A stretch of DNA of 64,000 nt, taken from the NCBI GenBank assembly GCA_003116975.1, contig BGKB01000102.1, positions 124,001 through 188,000 of the forward strand, written 5' to 3'. The notes beneath the pieces were generated by a model. It saw nothing but the letters and a program-made list of their open reading frames with translations, was not told the DNA's origin and searched no databases. Positions 39,916-49,701 of this stretch are shown piece by piece. How positions within the stretch are numbered: the stretch's first letter is position 1; every line of letters begins with the position of its first letter. The position numbers were made by a program, and so were the translations under genes. The DNA comes from Aurantiochytrium sp. KH105 (taxonomy: Eukaryota; Sar; Bigyra; Thraustochytrida; Thraustochytriidae).

Positions 39916-40178
39916 TACGATGTATCAACCTCCACATAAAGTCGAGCAAGCTAGAGTTATTTTTTTCTACCAGCATGAGACCATACTCTGAGCTCATTTG
40001 CTGTATACGGACAATGCTACACCTTGCTACATCACAACGCAACATGTCAACGCTAAGGACGCGCCGCATTGTGCTGCAGAGGACGCTCGCGTAGCGATCC
40101 GAGTTGTGTCGTCCACAATTGAGGGTCTGGTGATGTTGGGGACAAACAACTTTCGTCTATACATCAATGTACAGAATG

Positions 40179-40208
40179 CCCCCCCCCCCCCCCTCCCCTC
40201 CCCCCCCC
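40179..40208 (+). repeat. Poly-C tract
   Basis: Runs of C broken by a few T; the length is probably unreliable. Confidence 0.9.
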
Positions 40209-40367
40209 GACACACACCTCCGCTGAAAAAAGAAAAATCCAATTGGCCGACTATCCAAACGGCCAACTCTTCTGGGTGTCGAAGCAACAGACTGCCCCAA
40301 ACCGCAAACTAGCGAATGCAGGAGCGCGTCCCAACCACTTGCGCAGAACAACCCCAAAGCCATCCTG

Positions 40368-42014
40368 ATGGTCGCTCATGCACAAAGTCGTTCACTGACG
40401 CACGTCGTCAAGAAGCAGGCCAAAAAGAAGGCCAAAAAGACGCTGCGACTAAGATTCTTTAAGTTGTTATTGGAGTGCTATAATGCAATTGTCGGCTTTG
40501 TGTTTGTGGAAACTCTTGAAACATTCAAGCGCAAAGGTCTCCTTCGCGAACTTTCTGACTTAGTCGATGCAGGTCTCAAGCGCAAAGGAGAGGGTTTCAT
40601 CAAGAGTTTCTACCTTTTCCTGCACCCAGATCGTTTGATCCATTACGACGATTTTAGCAAGGAAGGCGCCGAAGGAGTTCGAGAGTGCGTGGACGACTTC
40701 TTGGAGTTTCTGAGAAGCAAAAACAGGGCCGAGTTCTGGAGCGAGGCGGAGGATAATCTCAAATCCCTCCTGGACGATTTCAGTAGGTTGCTTTGCAATG
40801 AGCTCACACGGGCGCCGACCGCTTCCATCGCCCAGACACCTTGCAGGCCCTCTACAAAGCTGCCACCTGTCGTAAAGGCAGGTGGCACAACTGGCGTGAG
40901 GCGCGGGGAATCAGCTTCCTTCGCTAAAGACAACTCCCATGACGCAGATATGCCGCTCGTTGTGCAGACCGATGATGCAATTGATGTGACATGGGTTGAA
41001 GCGGTGCCTTCTGACCCTTCCAAGCTCCTTGCTGCAGAGTCGCCTGTCGTCGAGGCCGAGGCAACACCTTGCCGCCAATTCAAGGACATCAATAAGCTGA
41101 GCGGTGGCACCGCCGCCGAGGATGTGGCTCGGCCCCTCGAGCTTGGGATCCGATTTGGGGAGCTTGGCATTGTCACTTGTCTAGATCGATGCCTTGGACC
41201 GAGCAGTGGAGCTCTCGTTGCTGTTGCGCGCTTCTCGCCGGTCGACCTTCGTCGAATCAACTACAATAAAGAGACATCGCGCGTGCACGTGGAACCCGAG
41301 CCGATTCAAGATGTTAGCGGCGTCATCTCTGCGTCATACCAGGCTATTGAGCTGCCAACAGACGATAAAAGTTCCACTCTGGGCCCTTTCTTCGTGTCGA
41401 CCGATAGCTCTGTCCTTGCGACCGGGTCTTCCACAGCGCCCAAGGAGTTGGATGATAGCATGGCCCAACGAGTTCGGCAACAATGCAGCGTCGAGGCTCT
41501 CCAGACTCGCGAGCGATTTTTTGAGAGAGTAGCCGCTGTGAACCCTCACCACATCGAGAAGCTGCATATCACGGAGAAGAGCATTCTGGTGAGGATCGCG
41601 AGGAAGAAGACTCTGATGCGTTTCAAAATCGACAAAAATTCACGCAAGTGCATCTTGGACACAGTATCTGTCCTTGCCGCCAAGCTTTCGGCTACAACGA
41701 CAGAGTCTTCCTTTTCAAACAGCCAACTCTGCGACAAGACGCCGACGATAGGAAAGTCTCCAGTCAAGACGATCTCGCAAGTGCCCGATACAGTGCCATA
41801 TCATCTGAGATCAAGGCGCGATCCCGCCGAAAACGCTTCCCCTCGCGGCAGCAAGCGAGTTCAGAGCAATAACAAGGGCTCTTTTTCCGCGCACACGGTG
41901 GTTGTTGACGCGGATTGGACGTGTATTGGCGGCAGAAGTTCAAAACGCTGTCGAAGGTCTCAGCGCAGACGCAAGCCCTCTCAAAAGGTACTTGACATGG
42001 CCAAAAACACCTAG
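40368..42014 (+). CDS. Orphan with J-like HPD segment (DUF4460-like?)
   Basis: 548 residues. The N-terminus is Lys-rich (KKQAKKKAKK), then mixed helical. At about 85-120 FIKSFYLFLHPDRLIHYDDF followed by a helix resembles the HPD segment of DUF4460/TCAIM-type J-like domains (FYxxxHPDxF). A full J domain is not evident. Residues 150-370 are low complexity. About 375-435 (NPHHIEKLHITEKSILVRIARKKTLMRFKID in part) is strand-like. The C-terminus is basic and Ser/Arg-rich (RSSKRCRRSQRRRKPSQK), consistent with nuclear location. No function is assigned. CACTTGCG lies 25 bp upstream of the start. I am confident that it is coding and unsure of any family. Confidence 0.6.
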   Translation: MVAHAQSRSLTHVVKKQAKKKAKKTLRLRFFKLLLECYNAIVGFVFVETLETFKRKGLLRELSDLVDAGLKRKGEGFIKSFYLFLHPDRLIHYDDFSKEGAEGVRECVDDFLEFLRSKNRAEFWSEAEDNLKSLLDDFSRLLCNELTRAPTASIAQTPCRPSTKLPPVVKAGGTTGVRRGESASFAKDNSHDADMPLVVQTDDAIDVTWVEAVPSDPSKLLAAESPVVEAEATPCRQFKDINKLSGGTAAEDVARPLELGIRFGELGIVTCLDRCLGPSSGALVAVARFSPVDLRRINYNKETSRVHVEPEPIQDVSGVISASYQAIELPTDDKSSTLGPFFVSTDSSVLATGSSTAPKELDDSMAQRVRQQCSVEALQTRERFFERVAAVNPHHIEKLHITEKSILVRIARKKTLMRFKIDKNSRKCILDTVSVLAAKLSATTTESSFSNSQLCDKTPTIGKSPVKTISQVPDTVPYHLRSRRDPAENASPRGSKRVQSNNKGSFSAHTVVVDADWTCIGGRSSKRCRRSQRRRKPSQKVLDMAKNT

Positions 42015-42234
42015 CAGATTCTCGCTCGCCTCCCAATCAGCAAATCCAAAGAGAATAAACAGATTTTAAAGAAGGAAATAACTGGGACCGGTAAGCTCTA
42101 AGTGGTTTCTCGTCCAAGCTGTTTTGCGGTGTCAAGCGGACAAAGGTCGCTTGGCTACACCGAGTATCGCAAGAACTTTGGTCTCGAACATGGCGGTGAT
42201 AAGGGTGTGCGCCTCAAATCCCGCTTGTGTTACT

Positions 42235-42298
42235 TTTTTTTAATTGATATTTTTTTGTGAAAAAATTAAAATTAAAATTTTTTAATTAAAAAATTTAA
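42235..42298. repeat. A/T island
   Basis: About 64 bp almost only A and T (T runs, then AAATTAAAATT units), in strongly GC-rich surroundings. Confidence 0.9.
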
Positions 42299-42733
42299 GT
42301 GCCTGGGGGCCCTGGGCTTCTTCTTCTTCCCCTTCTCCTTCTTCTTCTTCTTCTTCTTCTGAACGAGGAGGACGAGGATGAGGATGACGAGGACGACGAG
42401 GACCCGAGCGGCGTCGTCGCGGGAAACAGAAAAAAGCGCCGAGGGTCGAAGGCGCCTGCTGCCGACAGCGAGTTGGGACCAGCAGAGGCTGGGAGGACCA
42501 AAGTTCTGGGGGAACTCGTCGCCGTGCGACAGCGACGCGCGAGCGCGAGCGCCGGGGCGGCCGCGCGCGCGGAAGCGGGAGGAAAGAGGCCGGACGCTGG
42601 CGCGGCGGTCGGAGGCGGGCGACCGCCAAGTTGCGGAGGCGAGCTAGCTTGAGAAGTCGACGGAGATTGTGAAGCTGGCTGCAGCGGAAGCCTGCAAAGA
42701 TACGGGTCTGGCACATACCATTGAGCAGCCACG

Positions 42734-43060
42734 TCAACAGCGCATCAGACTCAAGGGGTGACAAAGGACCCAAGGGACGAGGACAGACTCAAGCGACGAA
42801 ACAAAGGGGCTAGCACGCTGCCAGTGCGCTGGACCGCCATCCATCGAGGCTTTGTATGCCGCGGGGAACCCAAGCAGAGGAATACTGGCCAAGTCCATGG
42901 CGTATAGATGGTTCCCGTCGCTTGCCCATGTCGCAGGGAACCCAAGGAAAGGAATCTTGGAGAATCGAATCGCGTAAATCTTTGTGGATGAATTTCTCTC
43001 GATAAGGCCATACCGAAGTTGGCAGTTTTCTACTTCTTTTTTTTTTCTTACACGCTGCAT
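42734..43060 (-). CDS. Small hypothetical protein with 24-residue repeat
   Basis: 108 residues from a true ATG. Residues 27-74 hold two copies of a 24-residue unit: IYAIRFSKIPFLGFPAT then LYAMDLASIPLLGFPAA, with SDGN and SMDGG turns between. The repeat is also visible in the DNA (GGGAACCCAAG twice). It could be a short repeat protein, or a fragment of a larger repeat gene. No family recognised and no supporting neighbour, so low confidence. Confidence 0.3.
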   Translation of the reverse strand: MQRVRKKKEVENCQLRYGLIERNSSTKIYAIRFSKIPFLGFPATWASDGNHLYAMDLASIPLLGFPAAYKASMDGGPAHWQRASPFVSSLESVLVPWVLCHPLSLMRC

Positions 43061-43353
43061 GCGTACAAGCTACATGCAGGCAAGCTGCAGGCAGGCAAGC
43101 TGCATGCAGGCAAGCTGCATTGCGTTCTGGCATTCATTTTGAATGAACATCAGACCTACTTCCCGAGAGGACATCGGCCCACGTTCATCGATTTTTTTAG
43201 ATGAAAAAGAAAACAATCATTGACAAAATTGAAATTGGAGCTACGATACATTCGTCAAAGGAGCTTCCCATCAGCATCAGTCGCAGCCGCTTGCGAATAT
43301 GAGACACAAGCAAAGAACTATTACTACCTTCAAATACAAATGATGCGGCGACA

Positions 43354-43503
43354 GTAAGCCAGTCCTTCACAGAAAACATTGTAAGAACATGTTGTGTAAG
43401 CCAGTCCTTCGCAGAACATGTTGTAAGCCAGCCCTTCGCAGAGCATGTTATTAGCCAGTCATTCGCAGAACAGGCTGTCAGCCAGTCCTTCGCAGAACAT
43501 GTT
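43354..43503 (+). repeat. 27-bp tandem repeat array
   Basis: Unit GTAAGCCAGTCCTTCGCAG plus AACATGTT. Copies at 43354-43380 (diverged), 43396, 43423, 43450 and 43477-43503, with a 15-bp truncated unit between the first two. Confidence 0.9.
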
Positions 43504-43869
43504 GCTCATCTCAACTCACAACATTGAAGACTTGCTCAGACATGCTCAACTAGTCTTTTACTACACAAAAGGTATTGGGGGGCTAGGAAAGACGTTTTAC
43601 CGCCCAGATTTGACCTTTTGTGACAATTTTGTCAAGGAGACCAATACTACGTAAACGCACCATACACCCCACCGCCCGTCGAGCAGAATAGATGGCCAGG
43701 CGTGGCGAGAGCAAAGACCCGCGCGTACGCGCAAGCAAGTCCAGCCACCACGAGAGCGCCGCAAGGTTGGTTTGCAGTGGCACGAATCGCGACGAAGAGC
43801 AGACACTTCATCGCTCCACGCCCACCCTCTCTCCCTCTCTCTCCTCATCTCCAACTCCGGGAAAGAACC

Positions 43870-44787
43870 ATGACTGAGCTCGAGAGACGCGATGGCGCGG
43901 CAGAACGCGCCGAGGAGGCGAAAAAGGCGACCCTAGAGCGTGGAGGCGTGGCGTACACATTGCTTACCCGGCGCGGGCAAGAACAGGAAAGTGCTGCCAC
44001 TGCTTCTGCAACCGATGACGAAATCCTCGCAAAGGCCAAGGAAATCAAATCCGGAACCGAGCAAGAGGTCGAGTCCCTCGAAGACTTCACGGCAAGGGTG
44101 CGGACCGCCATCCGCGTCGAAGAGCAGAGTCTTACGCACAGCAAAGTTGCTCTCTGGCAGGACGGCAAAACGCTCGAGCTCGAGCTGACCTTTCCTGAAG
44201 AGAGCATCCAACCCATTTTCTCCGGCGCCTGCTGGGCAGGCACCGTGGTCTGGCCAGCTGCGCTCCTGCTCTGCGAGCATCTTAAAACGATGGCCGACAC
44301 CGTCAAGGACCAGCGCGTGCTGGAACTCGGAAGCGGCCTCGGCGTTCCTGGGATGGTGTGTCAGCTTTTGGGCGCCAAAGAGGTTATTCTCACCGAGCAA
44401 GACCCGCTTCCAGAACTCTTGCGCCGTAACGTGGACGCCAACTTTGCCAATGATGCGCCAAGACCTCTTGTCGACACACTAGACTGGGAAGAGCCAGAAG
44501 AGTCATCTACTAATGCCCAGGAACCTTTCGACCTGATTCTCATCTCGGACTGCGTCTACCAGGAGCTGTACGGCGATTCATGGCGTGCCCTTGCTGACTG
44601 CATCAAGGCGCTCAGTCGTCCAAAGCGTGCTACGCTCACGCTCAATGCGCTCGAACGGCGAAAAGCAGATGGTGTGGACGAGTTCCTTGCATACTGTAGC
44701 GAGATCGGCGTTTGCCACAAACGAATTCAGATGCTGATGGGGCCCGAAAATGAGCAGCTTGAACTTTACGAAATGTGGACCGAGTGA
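43870..44787 (+). CDS. METTL21-type protein lysine methyltransferase
   Basis: 305 residues from the ATG at 43870; the frame is open upstream only through a GTG. The charged N-terminus (1-90) precedes a class I SAM-dependent methyltransferase fold of the Methyltransf_16/METTL21 type: GACWAGTVVWPAALLL (119-134), motif I VLELGSGLGVPGMV (150-163), acidic strand EVILTEQD, and DLILISDCVY (about 226-235), where the D-x-x-Y element is the family's post-I substrate-side motif. These enzymes methylate lysines of chaperones, eEF1A and similar proteins; the target here cannot be inferred. Its 3' neighbour (myosin) is convergent, 372 bp away. Confidence 0.85.
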   Translation: MTELERRDGAAERAEEAKKATLERGGVAYTLLTRRGQEQESAATASATDDEILAKAKEIKSGTEQEVESLEDFTARVRTAIRVEEQSLTHSKVALWQDGKTLELELTFPEESIQPIFSGACWAGTVVWPAALLLCEHLKTMADTVKDQRVLELGSGLGVPGMVCQLLGAKEVILTEQDPLPELLRRNVDANFANDAPRPLVDTLDWEEPEESSTNAQEPFDLILISDCVYQELYGDSWRALADCIKALSRPKRATLTLNALERRKADGVDEFLAYCSEIGVCHKRIQMLMGPENEQLELYEMWTE

Positions 44788-45159
44788 TGGGGCCAGTCGG
44801 TTCACTCTTTGTAATCCAAAAATTTAATTCTTGCGTTGTGCACGCTTTCTGTTCGTAATGATATTGGTTAAACCGTGATTTGGGTCGTGATTGTCCGCTC
44901 GCTTTCTCGGCAAATTGTACATGATTTCAAACCAAAAGACGAAAGGGGTTTGCAGCATTTGCATCGTATTATTTTTTGGAAAATGGCCGAAGAAACACTT
45001 TTCAAAAAAGTGAACTCTCGCAGAACGTTATCCAGCAACAACTTCAACCTTGAACCCGAGTCCCTCTCAAAGTATCACAAACAAAACAACATCGAAATTT
45101 TGGATTTTTGTAAAAATAACTGTTTTCCCCTTTCATTCAGGGTTATGTCGCGGACCATC
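44788..45159. other. Convergent 3' intergenic, no gene seen
   Basis: 372 bp of AT-richer DNA between the methyltransferase and myosin stops. An open frame entering from this side runs antisense to the myosin 3' end and looks spurious. Confidence 0.55.
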
Positions 45160-48100
45160 TTACTCGTCAGGATTAATGATGTATTCCACGTTAGCTTTGA
45201 CCTCAAAACAGTCATCAAACTCGTCCACGGCAAAGATAGGGTGCGAGGCCTTGCGCTTCCCTGGAACGTGGTACGCGTGGTCGATGATTTCCTCGAGCCA
45301 ATCTTCCACAGCGGCGGCCTTATTGATTTGTTGCTGGGACATTTGTGGCTGCGCCGGTGTGCTAGGACGCTTCGTGTGAGACCGAAAGAACCTATGAGAA
45401 CGACGCTTCGATTTGACGGGCTTCACGACACCCAAGGGAAAGTCGGGCATCGCATCTTTCTTGCCGAGTTTTAACACCTTGCTCTTCTTCTTTTCAAGGG
45501 CCGCAGCGAGCTTTTGCAAATCCTTCTCGCGCACCTGAACGTTCCAGCGCCCATAGATGCGCCGGTCTTTTTCATCCTGCCATGCACACTGCACGATAAA
45601 GACGGAGCTGTCCAACTCGGTATCTGAGAACTCTGTATTGACCTTGTCACCCATGCGCAAGAAGAAGCTCCCTTGGCGGTAGGGCAACGGCTGACTGAGC
45701 CAGTCCTCCTTGCCGGGCCGGCCTTCGAGGTCATCGCCCTCGTCCTCGTCGTCCAAGCTCTCATCTTCATACTCGGTCACGTCGGATTGTCTTGTGTCTG
45801 GGCGGTCAAGCGCAGAAGACATGTCTTTCATCATGTTGGCAAGTTGCTCGGGAGTAATGACGCCCGCAGTCACAAGTTTCTTGAGCTGCTCCACATGCAC
45901 GGTGACCGAGGCCATTGGGGAAGCGATCTCATTTTCATTGATATGCACCACCGCTCCCGTAGTTGTTGCTTGTCTGCGAAGTGCCGCAGGTTGGTCTGCG
46001 CCGCCTTGGCCCAAACGCTCGACTTTATGATTAAGTTCCTCCTCGGCAGCCTGCGTGCGGTGCTCGTTCATCTTGGTCAGATTCTCGTGGTACTCCGTGG
46101 CCCTGCGTCTCATGTCTTTGTACGTGGGGCTCTCCTGGACCGCCTTTCGGGTTTCAGGAGGCAGATATTCGGGACCACGATGAATCAACGCATGAACGCC
46201 GCTGCTCACAGCCGTATGTACGCCATGCGTTATGGCCTGCAGGGACGAACCCACTGTGTCGCCCATGCTGGTCAACCACTTAGAGGACTCCTCCTTGAGG
46301 CGTTCATTGCGCTGCCGACGCGCCTCGTACTTGCTGGCCAGCTCCTTGTACTGGCGCTCAAAGTCCTCTTGGATTGCTGCGCGTCGCACTTCGTCGACTG
46401 TCTCGCCATCCCGTTCGAGGCGCTCCACTTCACGAGCTGTGGCCTTTTGTGCGTCCTCGTAGATCTCGCGCGCGACGCGTGAAATACGCTCCTCCTCCGT
46501 CTCGTTTTCGGGATCAAAGTGGTCTTCTTCCTCAGCCAGCATGTGCGAGTCATCATCATCATGGTCGTCATCAGGGTCGGCCTCATCATCCGAATCGTTC
46601 GCTGAAAAGCGCTGCGTGTAAACGCGAGTTGGCGCGACCACACGTTTCGAGGATGTCACGCTGCCATGGCGAGAGACTCCTGCGAGGGACCGCATGCTTC
46701 CAAGCGCCATGGGACCCCGGGGACCGTCGCCATCGTCGTCGTCGTCATCCAGACCCTCCTCATCGCGACGTTTTGCTTCGGCCTCGCGTTCAGCCTCTTG
46801 CTCGGCGACGAGGGTCTTGTGGCGCTCGAGTTGCGCTTGGATCTTGGCTGCCTCTTCTGCCTCGCGGGCGGCGAGCTCCTCTTCGCGTTTGCGGCGCTCC
46901 TCTTCCTCCCGGGCAAGACGCTCTTCTTCTTCACGCTGACGGCGCTCCTCCTCCTCGGCCTCCTCCTTGCTGCGGCGAAGACGACGCAATGTCTTTCGCG
47001 CAACACTGCTGCGATACGCGCATTGGAGCACGATTGAAGCCGCCTTGCGGTCGAGGTACCTGCGAAGAAAGTACTGTGTGGCAATATAGCGCACCGCCGC
47101 GCGGCGAAATGTGAGACGCGTGTAGTAGAGGCGGAAACGCTTCACAACGGCAGCCTTCTTGTCCATAACTGCGGGGTCATTCGAAGAGGTCCAGAGCGCG
47201 GCTTCCTGTAGGACTTTATCGAGACTCGAAATCTCACCGGCCTTGAAGAATACCTTGGTGTGGCCCAGCTTAAAGGTGGCAGGGTTGATCTCAAAGGCCC
47301 AGAAGAGGGCCATGACGAACTTTTTGCCATCGATCTGCCCTTTGCTCTTGAGAAACCGCTGCGTCGCATCCGACGGGAGCACGGACATGTAGCTTTCCAC
47401 GAGCGCGGAATACGCCAGACGAGTGGGCAAGCCGCTGCGCAGCACTACGGCGGTCTGCGGAATGCTCAGGTGCTTGAGCTGATGGCCGACATAGGCGCGG
47501 TCAAACCACGTGCGGCTTTTACCGCGCTTCATCTCGCTATTCGGCTTGACGCAGCGAATGAACGAGCACGCGGTCTTGTCGAGCGTATCCGCGAGGTCCA
47601 TGATTTGCGTGCGGAAGCCTCGCACAATGGAACGCACCGCACGTCGGCCGTGGCCGGCGTGGGCGGCTTCCGCGGCGCGCGCAGCGAACTCAGGGGCCAA
47701 AATGGACGACGTTGAGCCAGCGAAGAGGTCGTTCGCCTCATTGGGAAGGGCGTCGTTATTCTTGACGATAAAGTTCTCCACTGTGTATACCACAGCGCCG
47801 GCATAATGAACGATGCGGAACTTTTCGTGGGCATACTTGGGATGTATGCGAGGCTTGTTGTAGTTGGGGTGAGAGGAAAACTTTTTGTTGTACGTCTTGA
47901 GCAGCATGGAGTCGCTGGGATCAATGCCGCGACCCTGGTCGTCGAGATCCATGAGGATTGAGTTCTTGTTCTCGCGCGAGTAATCATCCGTGCCCGGGTG
48001 AAGACGTTTGCCGGCAAGGAGCTCCATGGCGCCCTCGTTGCCAGGCGGCATGCTCATGGTATGGTCAAGAACGAGGCCCTCGCGCTCGTACAATTGGAGT

Positions 48101-49701
48101 TCAGCCTCGAAAACCTTTTTGTTGAACGTAGACTGCAAGCTCTCGTTCGTAAAGTTGATGAGCAACTGTTCAAAGCCGTTCCGTTTAAAGGACTCAAAGC
48201 CAAAGATATCGAGCACGCCGATAAATGGCAGCTCCTCGGGATCTACGCCCCCGGAAGTCTCATCGAGCGCCTCGTTGATCTTGGTCACAATGTGGTCGAA
48301 CAGGACGCTGTAAATTCCCTTGGCAACAGCATCGCGCGCAAAGGATGCGCCATTTGCATTTCGGTGAACGACAATCGTTCCATCGCGCGTCGAGAGCATG
48401 CGCTCGATGAGAAGTCGCTCGAGCGCCTCGGCGTCGACTCCGAGCATCTCTGCCGCGCTACTGAGCGGATCGTAGCTGCCGCCGGCGGCCACCACGTTGG
48501 CTACATCGCCCTCTTCCTCCTCGTGGTCCTCAAAGGCTACATTGCCAAGGTGGAGGACGCCGGCGAGCGTCCGCCAGATGGCCTCGCGTTCTGCGTCGTC
48601 GAAACCAAGGGCGTCGAGAGCATCGGTGAGTTCGCCAAAACGCTTGTCATCGGCCTTGTGTAGCTCCTTCTTGTAAGATGCTGGGTCGACACCGCTCGCC
48701 GTGACGGCGGAGAGATAGCGGAAACCAAACTTGGCGGCGCGATCGAGCCCAAGACTGGAAAGAGTGGCGCCATCCATGCCGGACAGGAGAAGGTAGAAGC
48801 AGTGATAGTTACGCTCACCCTCTTCGTGCATGGTCACGCGCGAGCGTTCGAGCAAATAGGTTTGCACAGAGGCAGCGCCAATGTGCCAACGCGCAGGCTC
48901 GCCGCGCGGGGAGTCGAGCTGCTCGAAATGGAGCTTCATGAACTTGCCAAAGCGAGAGGAGTTGCCGTTGCGCAGGGTCGAGGCGTTGCCAAAGGCCTCG
49001 GTAATGGGGTTTGACTCGAGCAGACGGCGGTCGATCTCGCTCATGCTCGTTTTTTCTTGCGTATTGAGGGTGCGCTTGACGAGGTGGCGCAGCACCATCT
49101 TGCTGGACTCGGTCTTACCGGCACCACTTTCACCGGATGTGACGACGCTCTGATTTACAATAGCGTCATCGTCGGCCATTTGGCGTTTGCGCTGATCCGC
49201 CGCAAAGGACATTTGCTGAAAGGCAAACTCGGCAATGGCAAACGGGTGCGGTGACCGCGTAGCCTTGCGCGTGCCGAGCGCTCCGGGCGGGTCCGGGATG
49301 CGCTTGAGCGGGTTCACGGCCACCAGCACGTTGCCCATAAAAGTGTACGGCTCATCCTCGTAGGATCGCTGCTCCAGGTTGTACAGGATGCCTGGCTCGT
49401 TGATGTGATGGAGAGAGGTCATATCGGCCTCGACGGTCTTGTTGGCGGGCCAAAGTCCCCGCGCGCGCAGATCAACTTGCTCGACATTGCGCTTCTTATC
49501 GAGCTTGATGGTGGCAAAGATGCCAGACTGCACGAGCACCGTACACGGCAGCCAGTCGTGGTCCACGGCTGGGTCACTTACCCAGGCCGCCTCGTTGGGT
49601 TCGAACGAATGCAAGGTGAGGCTGCTCTGATTCTTTTTCTTAGCCTCCTCATCTTTGCGCGTCTGACGCCGCGAGCTTAAGCGCTTCAGGCTTTTGCGCA
49701 T
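45160..49701 (-). CDS. Unconventional myosin with PX-like tail
   Basis: 1513 residues, single exon. The motor spans about 35-840: P-loop GESGAGKTESSK at 190-201, switch I NGNSSRFGKFM, switch II DIFGFESF near 497-504, the actin-binding and converter regions, and an acidic insert EDHEEEEGD. IQ motifs at about 847-905 bind light chains or calmodulin. A highly charged Glu/Arg helix (about 907-987) looks like a single stable alpha-helix lever. The tail has acidic runs and a Pro/Ser region. The last 150 residues (about 1357-1510) read like a PX domain (strands, then PDFPLGVVK, basic patch, then the EDWLEEIIDHAY helix). Some stramenopile myosins (class XXX as I recall) carry PX tails; the assignment needs a profile search. 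Its likely role is membrane-linked actin motility. Confidence 0.88.
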   Translation of the reverse strand: MRKSLKRLSSRRQTRKDEEAKKKNQSSLTLHSFEPNEAAWVSDPAVDHDWLPCTVLVQSGIFATIKLDKKRNVEQVDLRARGLWPANKTVEADMTSLHHINEPGILYNLEQRSYEDEPYTFMGNVLVAVNPLKRIPDPPGALGTRKATRSPHPFAIAEFAFQQMSFAADQRKRQMADDDAIVNQSVVTSGESGAGKTESSKMVLRHLVKRTLNTQEKTSMSEIDRRLLESNPITEAFGNASTLRNGNSSRFGKFMKLHFEQLDSPRGEPARWHIGAASVQTYLLERSRVTMHEEGERNYHCFYLLLSGMDGATLSSLGLDRAAKFGFRYLSAVTASGVDPASYKKELHKADDKRFGELTDALDALGFDDAEREAIWRTLAGVLHLGNVAFEDHEEEEGDVANVVAAGGSYDPLSSAAEMLGVDAEALERLLIERMLSTRDGTIVVHRNANGASFARDAVAKGIYSVLFDHIVTKINEALDETSGGVDPEELPFIGVLDIFGFESFKRNGFEQLLINFTNESLQSTFNKKVFEAELQLYEREGLVLDHTMSMPPGNEGAMELLAGKRLHPGTDDYSRENKNSILMDLDDQGRGIDPSDSMLLKTYNKKFSSHPNYNKPRIHPKYAHEKFRIVHYAGAVVYTVENFIVKNNDALPNEANDLFAGSTSSILAPEFAARAAEAAHAGHGRRAVRSIVRGFRTQIMDLADTLDKTACSFIRCVKPNSEMKRGKSRTWFDRAYVGHQLKHLSIPQTAVVLRSGLPTRLAYSALVESYMSVLPSDATQRFLKSKGQIDGKKFVMALFWAFEINPATFKLGHTKVFFKAGEISSLDKVLQEAALWTSSNDPAVMDKKAAVVKRFRLYYTRLTFRRAAVRYIATQYFLRRYLDRKAASIVLQCAYRSSVARKTLRRLRRSKEEAEEEERRQREEEERLAREEEERRKREEELAAREAEEAAKIQAQLERHKTLVAEQEAEREAEAKRRDEEGLDDDDDDGDGPRGPMALGSMRSLAGVSRHGSVTSSKRVVAPTRVYTQRFSANDSDDEADPDDDHDDDDSHMLAEEEDHFDPENETEEERISRVAREIYEDAQKATAREVERLERDGETVDEVRRAAIQEDFERQYKELASKYEARRQRNERLKEESSKWLTSMGDTVGSSLQAITHGVHTAVSSGVHALIHRGPEYLPPETRKAVQESPTYKDMRRRATEYHENLTKMNEHRTQAAEEELNHKVERLGQGGADQPAALRRQATTTGAVVHINENEIASPMASVTVHVEQLKKLVTAGVITPEQLANMMKDMSSALDRPDTRQSDVTEYEDESLDDEDEGDDLEGRPGKEDWLSQPLPYRQGSFFLRMGDKVNTEFSDTELDSSVFIVQCAWQDEKDRRIYGRWNVQVREKDLQKLAAALEKKKSKVLKLGKKDAMPDFPLGVVKPVKSKRRSHRFFRSHTKRPSTPAQPQMSQQQINKAAAVEDWLEEIIDHAYHVPGKRKASHPIFAVDEFDDCFEVKANVEYIINPDE

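Larger units (their letters stand above)
39704..40367. other. Intergenic with 3' end duplication and poly-C
   Basis: 664 bp. Contains AATAAA (39775-39780), the duplicated terminal coding segment, a C homopolymer (about 40179-40208) and CACTTGCG at 40336-40343, 25 bp before the next ATG. Confidence 0.6.
42015..43869. other. Repeat-rich intergenic region
   Basis: 1.85 kb. An A/T island (about 42235-42298) is followed by a CTT tract (about 42318-42360) and GAC/GAG repeats, then a low-confidence 108-residue frame and a 27-bp tandem array (43354-43503). Purely simple-sequence open frames were not called. Confidence 0.55.

Noticed and set aside
42299..42652. 117-codon plus-strand frame with poly-Leu and poly-Asp
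   Set aside because: GTG start and pure translation of CTT and GAC repeats.
44875..45474. 199-codon plus-strand open frame
   Set aside because: Antisense to the myosin C-terminus; no motif.
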